From: Polytrichum commune
Lineage: Eukaryota > Streptophyta > Polytrichopsida > Polytrichales > Polytrichaceae
DNA length: 64,000 bases
Assembly: GCA_950295325.1 (NCBI GenBank)
Contig: OX485803.1
Coordinates: 67,223,554-67,287,553, forward strand
Reading direction: 5' to 3'
The translations under genes and the position numbers were made by a program. The notes beneath the pieces are model-generated. The model saw nothing but the letters and a program-made list of their open reading frames with translations. It did not search any database and was not told the origin of the DNA. Shown piece after piece: positions 25,994-37,886 of the stretch (positions within the stretch are counted from its first letter, which is position 1; each line of letters opens with the position of its first letter).

Positions 25994-26529
25994 CACTTGT
26001 GTTTAGTATTAGAAAACTTACATTCTTGCATGCCAGCTAGTCCCATGGGACCCGACACCGGTGGCACATGCCATGCTTATCGCGGGACAAAGGATGACAT
26101 GATTCTAATTGGTAGTATTCACAGGCCATGTCGTAAGCCTTCCATTTTGAAAGGTGGGGAGCCATCATATAAACTTTGTAATGATATGAACATAGGGGAA
26201 CGTATGGGAATCTTTGAAAGGTGGGGGGGGGGGCGGAATTTTGTTTGTTTAGTGTTCAAGATTAGCATGGATGATATAGTTATTTAAAATAAAGCTATAG
26301 GATATGGTTGTGCTTTGGATATGTGTCAAGGATTTCACTTTCCATCCATTCTAGAGTTCCATTTGAAAGTTTATAAGCTTGTTTCCTCCATTGGCGAGGT
26401 CCAAACACTCCCAAAAGGAAAGAGCCCAAACCCATACGGACCGAGAATCAACTTATAAAGCTTACTAGCTTTATGAGCACGGACTTCACTAGATGGTGAA
26501 TGAATCTATGGCATGTGACCAATTCCCAA
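25994..26529. other. Intergenic, no gene seen
   Basis: This includes an 11-base G run at 26223-26233. An open frame around it has no recognisable features. Confidence 0.4.
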
Positions 26530-27950
26530 ATGGACTTAAGCGGGGACTTATCACGCTCTCTTGTTTAAGGAAGGGGAATGTTCGAGATTGACCAACTAGT
26601 GGCCAATCACGGTCCTCAACACCATTTTCAAGATCTTTGCTAAAGCTTTACAAAGACGGCTCCAACTATTATTGGTGGAGGTAATTGACATCGACCAAAT
26701 TGTTTTTCTTCCACTTCGATTCATCTTGGACAATATTCTTCTCACACATGAATCAATTCAATGGGCTAAGGAGTCACGTCAAGACTCTATTTAAAGCTTC
26801 TAATCTGGTCGACTAGACATTTATGTTTCAAGTCATGAAAGTTTGGGATGCCTAATTCCTTTATCAATATGATTAGATTGTTGTTCCGAGATGCAATTGT
26901 CTCTATCAATATTAACAAGCGAGTGACTAAGCCTTTTGAAGTTCATAGAGGAATCCACCATGGTTGCCCTTTAGCTCCTTACTTGTTCGTTATTATTGTG
27001 GAGGCACTCAATGCGGCAGTTTAATATATAACGATGATTGGTCATCTCAAGGACATTGTCCTTCCTCAATGCAATTCCACAACAAATTCTTAGTCAATAT
27101 GTTGTTGATACGTCGTTTACAGTGAGAGCGGATGAAACTCATGTAGATAATATTGTTGGGATTCTGCATGATTTTGGACTTGCTTATGGTATGGAGATTA
27201 ATTGGCATAAGAGTGTCGCTTATTGGTACAACCAAGGAACCCCACCATGATGGGTGGAGAAATATTATTGGAAGTGGGCTGCAAATAGGAATCTGTCAAA
27301 ACTACTTGGTACACCCTTTGGTTTACATTTGGAATTGCAAAGTGTTGACAAGTTTCTGGTGAATAGAGTGAAAGGCAAACTCAAATATTGGAGCTCCATA
27401 CACTTATTGCTTGCTTGGACGGACTATCATTGTGAATCATGTTATGATGTCATACCTTTGGTATTTCATTGCGGTATAGCTTGGCTCCAAAAGAGTTATG
27501 GGGAAGACTAAGACTTTATTCCGCAACTATTTGTGGCATGCATATGAGAACACAACTAGAGCACGCATGAGTTGGGATGATTGTACAATGCGGAAGAAGG
27601 TCGGTGGGCTCAGTCTTACTTCCCCGTGATGGAAGACGGAATACCAAGGTCTATGCTTTGGTATGACCATGGATAGGGCTCTTCTTCTTTAAAGCAAAAG
27701 ATTGAAATACTTGAATTGTTGGAATAGCAAGAGCTAAATTCTCCCTTACCGAGATTTACTATGAGTTTTGGGTTAAGATGTTGGAGTTCCATGAATCCTT
27801 TCATGATAGGATGCTTAGCCAACAAGGTGCTCAACTTACATTAAAAGAATGGGATGGCTTGCATAGAAACCCAAAGGACACACTGCCTGAATGGGTGGCT
27901 AGTGTAGGTTACTTTAAGGAATTTTGTTTAGGTCATGTGCAATTTAGCAC
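26530..27950 (+). pseudogene. Decayed LINE ORF2 remnant (reverse transcriptase)
   Basis: In order across frames: G-L-I-T-L at about 26.55 kb, K-I-F-A-K-A-L-Q-R-R-L at about 26.63 kb, I-L-D-N-I-L-L-T-H-E at about 26.73 kb, F-E-V-H-R-G-I-H-H-G-C-P-L-A-P-Y-L-F at about 26.94-26.99 kb. Next come Q-Y-V-V-D-T-S-F at about 27.09 kb and K-L-L-G-T-P-F-G-L at about 27.3 kb. F-R-N-Y-L-W ... M-S-W-D-D-C ... K-K-V-G-G-L-S-L lies at about 27.52-27.62 kb. This is the order expected of plant L1-type reverse transcriptases. The catalytic Y-x-D-D reads Y-V-V-D, and frameshifts and stops break the frame, so it cannot be active. No poly(A) end or target duplication was found. Confidence 0.85.
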
Positions 27951-28209
27951 ATAACTTACGAGCACTTCCCCTTAGTCCACTCTTGTGGAGGTGAAACTGA
28001 ATGCAAGGAATGCACCATCGCCCATGGCTTTCTCATATGGATGTTGCATGTCATGGTGGACGAATTGACACATGCTAGCGCTCATACTCAATTCACCTTG
28101 TTCTTCGGGAAATTGGATCAACTTTTCTTTGGCTTGGCATGTTGGTGATGGCTTGAGGTTACCCTTTTCCTCACGTACTCAACCAAGTTTGAGAGGAAAT
28201 GGATTACTA

Positions 28210-28830
28210 CTGAAAAGGTTAATAGTACAAATTGGCCCCTATAGGTTTGATTCCGATTCGTCCCAATTGAAGTTCACTAGACCATTTCAAGGTCTCTGAT
28301 TAAAAAAAATTAAACATAGTAGTCTATGGGATCTACAATAGTAATTAGCATTTTCACCATTCCCTCCCATAGTTTGTCCTTCTCTTTAGTGGGCGATTTG
28401 GTTTCCTAACACATGTGAAGGGTTTTTTTGTTTTTTTTTTATAAAAAAAATGTCCCTTATAGGTTTTTGTTGGCTCGTTCCAATTTAAGTTCACTAGACT
28501 AATTGGGAGTCTTTTATCCCAATGTAGTGGTTAGATTTTCTTAAGATAACAACCTCCATTGTCTATGTTAATAATCAACATTTTCACCCTTCCTTCCCTG
28601 GATTCACATGTTTGGTTTCCCAATACCTACTAGGTGTGATAGTCAAAATGGACCCCCTATAAATTGGTTAATGATTCATCCCAATTTAAGCTCAGTTGAC
28701 TAATTTGAGGTCTTTGATCCCAATTTAAGAGTGATTTAGCTAAAACGGATAATCCCCAATCTCTACAACAGGATTTAGTGTTTTTACCTTCCCCTCTATA
28801 GGTGTTGCAAACATTCACCCCGGTCACGCT
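28210..28830 (+). repeat. Tandem array of about three diverged units of about 200 bp (array M)
   Basis: Units begin near 28,210, 28,447 and 28,645. Each starts with CCCCTATAGG or CCCTTATAGG, continues with a GATTC(A/G)TCCCAATT-like block, TTCACTAGAC(T/C)A, GGTCTTTGATCCCAATTT, and ends with TTTTCACC-TTCC-like sequence and GGTTTCC. Single units of the same kind occur near 17.17-17.35 kb and 42.39-42.60 kb, and the core is shared with families A and D. Confidence 0.6.
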
Positions 28831-29335
28831 CCCCCCTCAGTTGATGTTATGAACACCCCTTGGCTTTGGTCAGCCAAGACTCGACAAGGCAATTTTCCCT
28901 TTTAAATTTTCTACTACTACATTGATTATCCCGTTTGGTGTGTGTGGTACTAATTCCTGAAACTCGCATTATTTTACCAAATTTCCAAATTTAAGAGGGT
29001 TGTAATTTGTATTGAGTGATATTGAATACATGAATACATGCTCATTTCAAGAAAATTAGTGCATGCTCTAAGATGTTGTAGAGTGTATAATTTGTTTTGG
29101 TGAACTTGAAGAGGTTTTTTTCTTCTTTTCAATCAACACCACTCATTTTTAAGGCAACTCCTAACACCAAAAAATTGAAGAGTTGAGCTTGCATTCAGAG
29201 TTTCCAACACTTTAACACTTCGAGATCCTGAACCCTGGATTTTATTGTGACACTAATTTCATAGCGTATAGAAATTTAGTATCACTTCACTAATTTCCAA
29301 CACACAATACTAGCCCACCATCACTGAGGTCCGTT
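28831..29335. other. Intergenic, no gene seen
   Basis: AT-rich, no recognised feature. Confidence 0.4.
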
Positions 29336-29696
29336 GCACACACGAACCAAGGGTTGTGACCATGTAATTGTGAGGGCCCTTGACTCTCCTCCAAAGGCCA
29401 TACCATGAGAAATGGGAAAAGGTATTTACGTAGATATTGGCATGGTTTGCCGGAATTTGCATCATGCATATCTCTTGGAGGTAGACGTGACGCAAATTCC
29501 GGCAAACCATGAAACATTATTCATAGTTTGCCTCGTAGAAATCCACGTAGACTTTTTCATGCATGATAATTTCATGGGCTCTTAGGCCTTCACCTTCTAG
29601 TAAGGAGTACACTTGGACGGTCTTGACCTTTCGGACCAATGAGACATCTTAGAATGCAATGGTCACATGCTTTCAATCTCATGTGTGAAATGGCCC
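29336..29696. mobile_element. Family B MITE (copy 3, diverged) carrying an inner hairpin
   Basis: The right end CTCATGTGTGAAATGGCCC and the left sub-terminal CACACACGAACCAAGGGTTG match family B. The middle is replaced by a perfect hairpin at 29441-29511 that is absent from the other copies. Confidence 0.55.
29441..29511. repeat. Perfect 20-bp-stem hairpin with 31-nt loop
   Basis: CATGGTTTGCCGGAATTTGC at 29441-29460 is exactly the reverse complement of 29492-29511. The stem length is in the range that can feed small-RNA processing in plants. Confidence 0.8.
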
Positions 29697-29715
29697 TAAA
29701 TGGGAATCAATGTAC

Positions 29716-29842
29716 TTAGGGTTAGTTTCCATGTGGGTCGGTTGCCCACCAAATTCTAGTGGAATTGTAGAATCCTCCTTGTGGAATCTACATTTTCACT
29801 AGAATCTGGTGGGCGAGCGGCCTACATGGAAACTAACCCTAA
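29716..29842. mobile_element. Family E palindromic MITE (copy 1), 127 bp
   Basis: Almost the whole element is an inverted repeat: TTAGGGTTAGTTTCCATGTG ... CCACCAAATTCTAGTG on the left, CACTAGAATCTGGTGGGCGA ... TGGAAACTAACCCTAA on the right. A second copy lies at 33.26 kb. It is non-coding. Confidence 0.75.
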
Positions 29843-29993
29843 TAATCCGGTCAAAATCTATTAGTGTAGAGGATCATGCCAATAGGCACCTTGAAGTCAA
29901 TCATATTTTCCGAATAGTTAAAGGATTCTTCTTCTAAACTTAGGAAAATTCCCCTCCCCCTCCCCAAGTATGTACATTACAACTACATTGTTT

Positions 29994-30161
29994 TGTCTAA
30001 TTAGTGCGGGTTGCCATTCGAAATTACGTGTTGTTATAAGTTTTTACCGGTGTGCATACTAACTACTTATATTATGTGGGCAAAATATATACTCTCAATA
30101 AAAGTTTATAGCAACACATAACTCCAAATGGTAACCCACACTAATTAGACAAAACAGTGTA
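29994..30161. mobile_element. Family K foldback element (copy 1)
   Basis: Termini TACATTGTTTTGTCTAATTA and TAATTAGACAAAACAGTGTA, followed inward by GTGCGGGTTGCCATTCG and its inverse CCAAATGGTAACCCACAC. Related in layout to family C. Another copy is at 44.54 kb. Confidence 0.65.
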
Positions 30162-32544
30162 CAGTAGTACTGGATCATGGAGGTTGAAGGCCCTGTAGCC
30201 GATCATAAGTTAGGCAGACCAGTAGGTGTGTATGTAGCTCGATCTCAGATTCTCCACTAAAATCTCATTAAATTTTTAATAAAAAAACAATTTAATAGAC
30301 CAGGCATTTAATAATCACCAGTCCACTACACTAACAGTAAGTAAAATAGTGCTTGTTATGTAGTATATGATGAGCATTAATGTATCTCTATAAAGTCTTA
30401 CAACATTATTCAGCTTCAACTAGGAGTTCCACATCCAAAAATGACTAGATTCCTGGTCAAGATATTAGAAATCAAATATTCACATGTCGAAGGGTACCCA
30501 GGAGCACTGGCTCCAATGACGCGGAGGTGCCGGTAGGGTTTGCTGGCAGCAAAGGTGGAGGCGGGGCCCTCCACGTGGTTAGTGTAGGTTATTGGAATTT
30601 ATATGCACATGTCCTCTTTTCAATCGAAGTCAACTCAATGCTCTTGAGATGTATTGTTTGGGGTTGAATGCATGGGTGTGTGGTTGAATTGGGCCTCCTT
30701 TATGTGCTTGCCAATCATTGCATTACCACTACATAACCCTTGTTAATGTTCAAACTTGGCTCCTTGGGATGTTTTTTCATGTTTTCCTAGGATGGCTTGC
30801 CTTCTTCCAAAATTGGGGATCAATGTGCGACTCCTCTAGGATTGTCAGGTTATCGGAACCATGTGGCTGACCTCCTCGCTATGCATGCAAAGTTAATTGC
30901 TTGCATGTACTTTTGTTTGGGTGATAAGGTCATGGAGTTGGGAAAAACATCCACATAGAGGTTATCCTTCATGAGGGTTTCATTGTGCACATTCACATGC
31001 ATTCTTCACCTACAATGTTTTTACCACGTTAACCTAACTTTCAAAGTCTAGTAATTCTTTGACCTACATCGAAAGGCACATATTTTGGGGGGGTTGGACT
31101 AATGACATGCATATGGTTCACAAGAGATCGTTGGGTTCCACAATGCGAGTCTAAGGTGGGGATGGTGAACGATTATGTCCCCAACAATCCTCGTCCTAGT
31201 GATTCGATATGGGTTGTTGATGGATGTGAGGGGAGGATGTTTCTCGTGGTGACATCGAGCTGGCTCACACCATGATGTTTTTGCTTGACCATGCATGACT
31301 TATTTTGTGCACACCTCCCCAATTTCTTAAATCGTCCTCTTCAAATCCATCACGGAACATGCATCTCAACCTCCCCATTCCTATCATGTTCCACCAGAGA
31401 AATCACCCGCTCCACGTCGTGCAAGCTTTTGGGAGGTAAGTGGCATTATTATGCATGTGACACTAAATGTATGATCGATAATATTTGTTAATAACATAGG
31501 ACCATTTGCAGGGACTTTCTAGTTGGGCAAGGCGGAAGTGAAGATCGTGTCGGCAAATTTAGCGTGTGATTAATTTTGGAGGCATGGAATACGACCACGA
31601 ATATTGACAACCCATCATCATGGCACAATTTTTCATTTGTGAAACATATGTATTGCATAAATTGCCAATTTTTTGCCCATGTAGACCGCACACTCACACC
31701 CCAAGATTAGAAACCAAATGTGCCACGCATGATAAAATGTAGCCTCCAAACCGATGCATCAATGTTCTTCAATGTCTAGTAGATTTGCCATATGTCACAT
31801 GAATCCTTGTCCTTAATGATTGTTCCAACTTAATGGCAATTGTTTATCAATATATAACTAAAAGCCAAAACTTGAAATTACCTTAGTGAAATTTGTCTAT
31901 CAGTGTCGAACTTAAAGCCACATCCTAGTACTTACTTAGTGGAATTCATCCAGTATCTTCAAACCAATAGCCATTATTTTTAGTAGTATTGCACCACAAC
32001 CATGCAGTAGTAGTAGCAAGTGTGGAAGTTGTATAGTAGTTTCCAAGTCGAGGCCAATGGGGCCACCAAAGAACACATGGCGGCAATAATAAGGCCGAGT
32101 GGCTAATACGAGCAAGTTACCATTCACGTAAGCAATGTTTACAGGCAAGGGCAAACAACACATGACTGACCTCGCCCAACCGATCAACTGAGAGTTCGAA
32201 GGCATTCAAGCACTGACACCCTCAATTGGTAGGCCGAAGACTCCTGAACATGGGTAGATAGGCATGTACATGCACAATGTAGAGACAACTACTGATAGAT
32301 TGAACACATGAATTTGTAAACTTCCAGCTTGAATCTCCAGTTACATAGTAGCAAGTTGAGAATTTCCCGGTATCTTCTTTGGCATATTCCTAGGTCCACA
32401 TAGATCTCTTATGAAGCTGAATAATGTTATGTACTAGTATAATCATTCAAGCACTTCCAATCTTTTTTGGAAAACCATGACGAAAGAGAGAAAGATTCTT
32501 CCCACAAATTCCTCATCGTTTAACCCCTTTCATCTTTCGTTTCC
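30162..32544. other. Intergenic, no gene seen
   Basis: A 2.4-kb stretch with only short motif-less open frames. A TAGTAG trinucleotide stretch near 32.0 kb is the only low-complexity feature. Confidence 0.4.
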
Positions 32545-33050
32545 GAGATTGGACCCCAGCTGCATGTTTGAGAGTATCTATCTATGCGTGGTTTGTAGGG
32601 AGCTGTGGATGTCCATACATTCATCCAGATGGATGAGAGTAGACATTTTTCTGTCATCTTTTGTGCCTGGGTACTGTTCAATTCTATCCTCCTTTTAACT
32701 TACACGTAGACTCCACTTTAAGATCGGGCTGGCCGCATGGCCGATCGAGAGTATCTATAAATGTCGGGGGGGGGGGGGAGCTGTGGATGTCCACACATTC
32801 ATCCAAACGGATGAGAGTATATTTGTCTTTCTCTCTTCTTTTTGTGGCTGGGTGCTGCTTAATTTCATCCCACTTTGACACGTAGTAGACTTGACTTTGG
32901 GAGGAGTTGGACCCCGGCATGGCAGGGAAGCCTGGTGGATGTGAAAACATTCATCCATGTGGATGAGGATATAATTTCTTGTTCATCCTTCGATTCTGGG
33001 CACTTGTTCAACTCCATCCCACTTTACACGTAAGGTAGATGTGCCTAATT
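32545..33050 (+). repeat. Tandem array of about three units of roughly 190 bp (array H)
   Basis: Repeated blocks in order: GGACCCC-like start, GGCATGGC, GTGGATGTCCA, ACATTCATCCA, GGATGAG, a TCTTC-rich spacer, GGGTACTGTTCAATTCTATC-like and CACTTT-ACACGTA. One further, diverged single unit lies at about 33,990-34,130. A 13-base G run (32766-32778) interrupts the second unit. Confidence 0.6.
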
Positions 33051-33258
33051 CCAATACTCACTTTACATACAAAGTGGACAGCTAGGTATTTCAACATGAA
33101 CATTAGGGTCGAACTGCCTATTCCCAACCAAGACTTCATTGAGAACTTATAGGGTGCAGTCATTTCAATAAGGTTGGGATTGATGTCGGTATTTTTATTT
33201 TGAATATTTATTTTTTTGTGGGCGGTTAAAATATGGTTCCATGTTTCACGATTTCCAA

Positions 33259-33381
33259 GGGTTAGTTTCCATGTAGACTGCTTTGCTCACCGTATTCTAG
33301 TGGAAACGTAGATGTCACCAGATGGAAGCTACATTTTCACTAGAATTTGGCGAGCGAAGCGGCCTACATGGAAACCAACCC
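33259..33381. mobile_element. Family E palindromic MITE (copy 2), 123 bp
   Basis: GGGTTAGTTTCCATGTAGAC ... CGTATTCTAGTGGAAACGTA pairs with TACATTTTCACTAGAATTTG ... CATGGAAACCAACCC. It is the same family and nearly the same length as 29716-29842. Confidence 0.75.
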
Positions 33382-35881
33382 TAAGTCTCCAACTTTGGTT
33401 GTGGTATCACCAAGGAATTGATAGTGCCATCACACATGTCCCCGGCTTTGAGTGCTAAAGCAAGGAGGAACTCATCTCAAAATGAGCAGTTATGATAAAC
33501 CCTAGACATTGGTAATGTGTTCATGCCAACTTTTGGCTTTAAAGAATCACGGTATTCTCAATGTAAGGAACAAAATTACTGCAAACTTTCGCGTGTCTTA
33601 GTTTTTATCTTCCTACACAAGAAATGTTTTTGCACCGCCTTATACTTCTCCATATTTGGCGCAAAATCTCTTCAATGATCCGTCACGGACGCCTCTACTC
33701 TAATCGTGTTATTCAAGACACAACTTATTGGCTAAATGAGACGAAACGTCAACAAACAACACTGCCCGTTTTATTTATTTTCAAGGGGGGGGGGGGGGGG
33801 AAGGGTTAAGGGGGACTTATGTGACCAAGAAGGGTCAAATGAAGTTTGCGACACTGAACATTTCCACAGAAAACTCATGTGTTGCGATTCATGTGTTGTC
33901 GATGCCGTTATGCTCATAACGTAATTGCTAATTCAAACAAAAATATTGAAGAATCTGCTTGGATCAGGTAATAGACTGCTCAAAGTGTCTGTGCTAGGCG
34001 CCTTAAGCAGGCTTGAGAGTTTGGGATGGGGGCCAGCATGGCAGAGAGTACCTGAAAGCATACAGGGGCCCTGCTTTTGTGCTTCCTACATTCATCAATG
34101 TATGGATGAGAATACAACATTCATTGTGGCCACCTCTTCGGAATCAAGGCTATTTTTGCTCATTCTCAAACTCCAATGCAGAGGGAGGCGGCACAAACAA
34201 TATATACAGTAATCTCACTAATTGCTCCCCCCCCCCCCCCCACCCTTCCCCTTCTCCTCTTCAATGTGACGGGCTCCATTTACTACAATACATGCACACT
34301 ATGTATGTGTATATATATATACACATTGGGAGTGAATTCGACACATATACACAGCCTTGAAAGAAAGAAAGCGAGAAATTTAAGTTGGCCTCTGCTTTTT
34401 GGGTGTCATCTCGTCAACTCCCACAATAATGCGGCATGTGCTTGACCCTACTCCATTCTGTCATGTCGAATGTCAATAGCTTGCTTCACCCTATTCTACT
34501 CAAGTCTCTGAGTCTCTTTCTAGTTATAGCCAGTGTGATATTGTGATGAAGAACAACACTTTTTGGCCTTCGACATATTACCTCGACCAAGTTAATACTC
34601 TCAAGGCAAACGAGCCTTCGAAGATCACCTTCGTTTCCCGAGTAGCCCATGCCACTTCTCCTAGTATGTGAAAGGCACAATTAGTATGTGGTTATGCGCA
34701 TCGACCTTTGCGAGTTCGTACCTATTTAGGGTTACTTTATAGTCATTCTTGGCTTCGAAATATTGCCTCCAAGAGATTTTTACCAATCGTGCTCAATGAA
34801 ATGGAATTGATTTCAAATTCCGGGAAGCCGAAAGGCTCATGAGATTAAAAGCGTATGAGGATGTGTGTTGAACCGGTTGTTTCCCTGGAGTGGCGGGAGT
34901 GTGGTAGCCTCCTTGAGATATAGGCTAATGTCGAGTTGATGGTCCGATTGAAAGAAAGACTTGGGACTCCTTGCTACCGTGTTTCTTCAAAAGTGATTGA
35001 AAGTTGTCATTAACATCGTTATGTAAGGGGACACTCCAACTAAAAGTGTGTCACTTCTCAACTGCATTAGAAGAGCAAAAGCGGCATAATCTAATCTCTC
35101 TGAAGACAGGGATAGTCGACCACCGTCTAGTTTCAATGGCAAGTCTATGATTCGAGATGCGGTAGGCAACAATGATCTTGCGTTGCGGTGGTGTTAATGG
35201 TCGCTTCAGGTATTGTTTACGTTTGTGTTTGAGGAGACTCCTTGAGGTGGAGGTGATCTAGTTTCTTCCCCGACAAATGGAAAGAGCTCCACTCTTCACT
35301 AAGAAAAGCTTCCTTGGTAGCATCGAGTGTCATTTTTGTATGTTGTTGGGTTGCCATGGGTTGTCCAATGAGATAGACCCCATGATGCCTTCCATGTGGT
35401 CGTCGGTTTATGCCAAATCCTTGTTCGGCAAGGTGTCGGGAAAGTGAGGCTACTCGACTAACGAACCAAGAGGAGGGTAAATCGACAAGTTGTTGTTCAA
35501 AACCCATAATTCCATGGGAAGCTTTCCAAATTCAGCCAAAATCGGTTCAATGTGTTTATCAACTACATAGCCATGTTGTCAATACCTAAGGTAGATGGAT
35601 CTTAAGTGGCTCATTTTCTTAATTGGACCCCTAGATTTGATTGCTATGTGGTTCAATGAGGATCAAAGCACAAAAATCATAACGACATGTGTTTGAAAGA
35701 CATTGGACTACGTCTTCAAATACTAATAACTACCATACAATCACCCATAAACAAAACTGGTAGGACCTATGTATCCAAATAAGAAATCAATAAACATGCA
35801 CTTCCAATACCCATAACAAAATAGAGGGAGGTTCAATTTCCAATCCGGTTCTTGCAGACTTTCATCGTAGATTTGCTAATG
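33382..35881. other. Intergenic, no gene seen
   Basis: Contains a 16-base G run at 33785-33800, the stray array-H unit at 33,990-34,130 and a 15-base C run at 34227-34241. Open frames near 34.5-35.5 kb on the minus strand show no domain I can name. Confidence 0.4.
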
Positions 35882-35885
35882 CAAG

Positions 35886-36575
35886 ACTACACTAAATATG
35901 ATATTTAGTGTCACCAATTCTAATCGTCTTGCTCGACACTAATTGTAAACCGCAGCATAGTGTCACTGACACTAAACGTTAACCCAACATTACTTTTCAT
36001 TCCTTGTAAACTTTTTTTTGGGGGGTTGGACTATAGATTTATAGTGTTGTAATTACTGTCATTGACCCTGTGACTTTTCATCCAAATTTCAATCATCCAC
36101 GACAATGCTTCTATCACAAGCTGCTGACAAGCAAAGGTAGGGTGTTGGCCAATGGATGAACTCATCCATCACCCATGACACTATTTGTTCACTTTACTGA
36201 TAAGATGTGTCCTCCAAAAAGTTACCATATATAGTGACACTAAATACCATATGACACTCAATACCATAAGATAACTACACTAAATACGAACGCATACACT
36301 AAATATCAATAACCCTATGGAAGCAAGTAACATTAAATGCAAACTCAATCACCAAATATCAACTATGGTAATATGTGGAAGTTACATGCTTGAATTTAGT
36401 GTTAGTAAGGATATGAAAAAAAGGATATAACAAGGGAGGTGGCAGTAGGGAAAGTAGCAACACATTTATGTCTAAAACTAATTGTCAAAAAATCAAAAAT
36501 CAGTGTTGAGCATGGTAGGGTGGTTACAACACTAAATGGAATCAAACACTAAATATCATGTTTTGTGTAGTGTAG
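35886..36575. mobile_element. Family C-like composite element, about 690 bp
   Basis: The left end CTACACTAAATATGATATTT then AGTGTCACC and the right end CACTAAATATCATGTTTTGT then GTAGTGTAG are inverted. The motif CACTAAATA(T/C) recurs at least five times inside, suggesting fused or internally amplified ends. It ends 14 bp before a family B element. Confidence 0.5.
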
Positions 36576-36589
36576 TTTGGTTGTGTTAA

Positions 36590-37088
36590 GGGCCACTTCA
36601 CACACGAGACTGAGAACCCGTGACCAGTACACTTCAAGCACTCTCATTGGTGGAAAAGGTGGAGCCGGTCCAAGTTTACTTCACACTACGCTCGAGGGAC
36701 CAACAGAGTATGTGAATGCAAGATGGATGTAAAGTCCACATGGATTCCTACATGGCATCAAATGGACCATGTGTTCATGGTCACTTGGACTATTTTCAAA
36801 AACCACCTCTTCGAGGTAGGTCTAACACAAAACCGGGAGACCATGGCACTTTGAACACTCACAACCGTTGGTTCATTCTATTCTATCATGAGTGAGGATC
36901 CGCATGAGTAGAAATTCATTGAAATAGCATATGGTTGAGGGCCCGGTCACATATGACTTCACACTACACTTGAGAGTCCGTGACCACACTACATGATTTT
37001 GGAGGTTTCTTGGGACGGCCTTGCACACTTTCTTTTGGGCTCTCACAATGTCACAGTCACGGCTCTTGGCTTGTGTGTGAAGTGGCCC
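36590..37088. mobile_element. Family B MITE (copy 2), 499 bp, with TAA target duplication
   Basis: Termini GGGCCACTTCACACACGAG and TTGTGTGTGAAGTGGCCC, flanked on both sides by TAA (36587-36589 and 37089-37091). It lies in the opposite orientation to the 17.5-kb copy and has the same length. A 3-bp TTA/TAA duplication with GGGCC termini fits the PIF/Harbinger (Tourist-like) group. Confidence 0.75.
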
Positions 37089-37484
37089 TAATCATGTACT
37101 TGGTAGAAGGTGGAGAACACCACAAAACGGATGAAATAACACGCCCATATATATATATATATATATATATACTATAATGAAGGTTCGGGTGGGGGGGGGG
37201 CTCGTTTTCAAAAAAGGCAACATTGACAGACACCTGAGAATGTGGATGGCTGTTGAGTGTTGCCAATAATATCGACCTCAAGGCTTTAGTTACCCCGTCA
37301 TAAATCTATCTCAGTGGAATGGCTATGAGCCTATAACTGACTTCCTTACTTTAGGTGTTATGGAATCTTCGACGTCCACCAAGTCCACAAACTTATTATA
37401 TTAACTTAATACAATAAGCTCGTGGTTTGAAACTCGCTCACCTGCAGTTGGTGCCTATGAAGCTGCTACATACACCGAACACCG

Positions 37485-37728
37485 CTACACTAAATATGAT
37501 GTGTAGTGTGACTTACTATTTGGAGTTACGCAATGCTATAACTCTCTATTGTGCATCTCATTTTTTGTATTTTTATTTTGGTTTACCAACCATGGTCGAA
37601 TCAGTTGTTTGGACATTGTGGAACATTAACATCTTTACTTGGTAACATAAAGTACATTAACAGTCAAAAGATATAGGAACATGTGACTCCAAACAATGAG
37701 TCACACTAAATATCGTTGTTCAGTGTAC
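37485..37728. mobile_element. Family C foldback element, well preserved
   Basis: TACACTAAATATGATGTGTA then GTGTGACTTACTATTTGGAG on the left. GTGACTCCAAACAATGAGTC then ACACTAAATATCGTTG on the right. About 244 bp. A TA microsatellite (37147-37171) and a 10-base G run (37191-37200) precede it. Confidence 0.65.
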
Positions 37729-37886
37729 TTTTTCTACCTACGGAAATTACACGGAGCCATGGTTGGGCGGTTATTCATGAACCCTACCGTCGTAGAGGTT
37801 GAGAACATTGATTCCTATGTAGAGCCTCGAGGCTCATGGTTTGAAATGATAGAACATCTAGAGTGGTGACGGGAAACGTGAATTAG

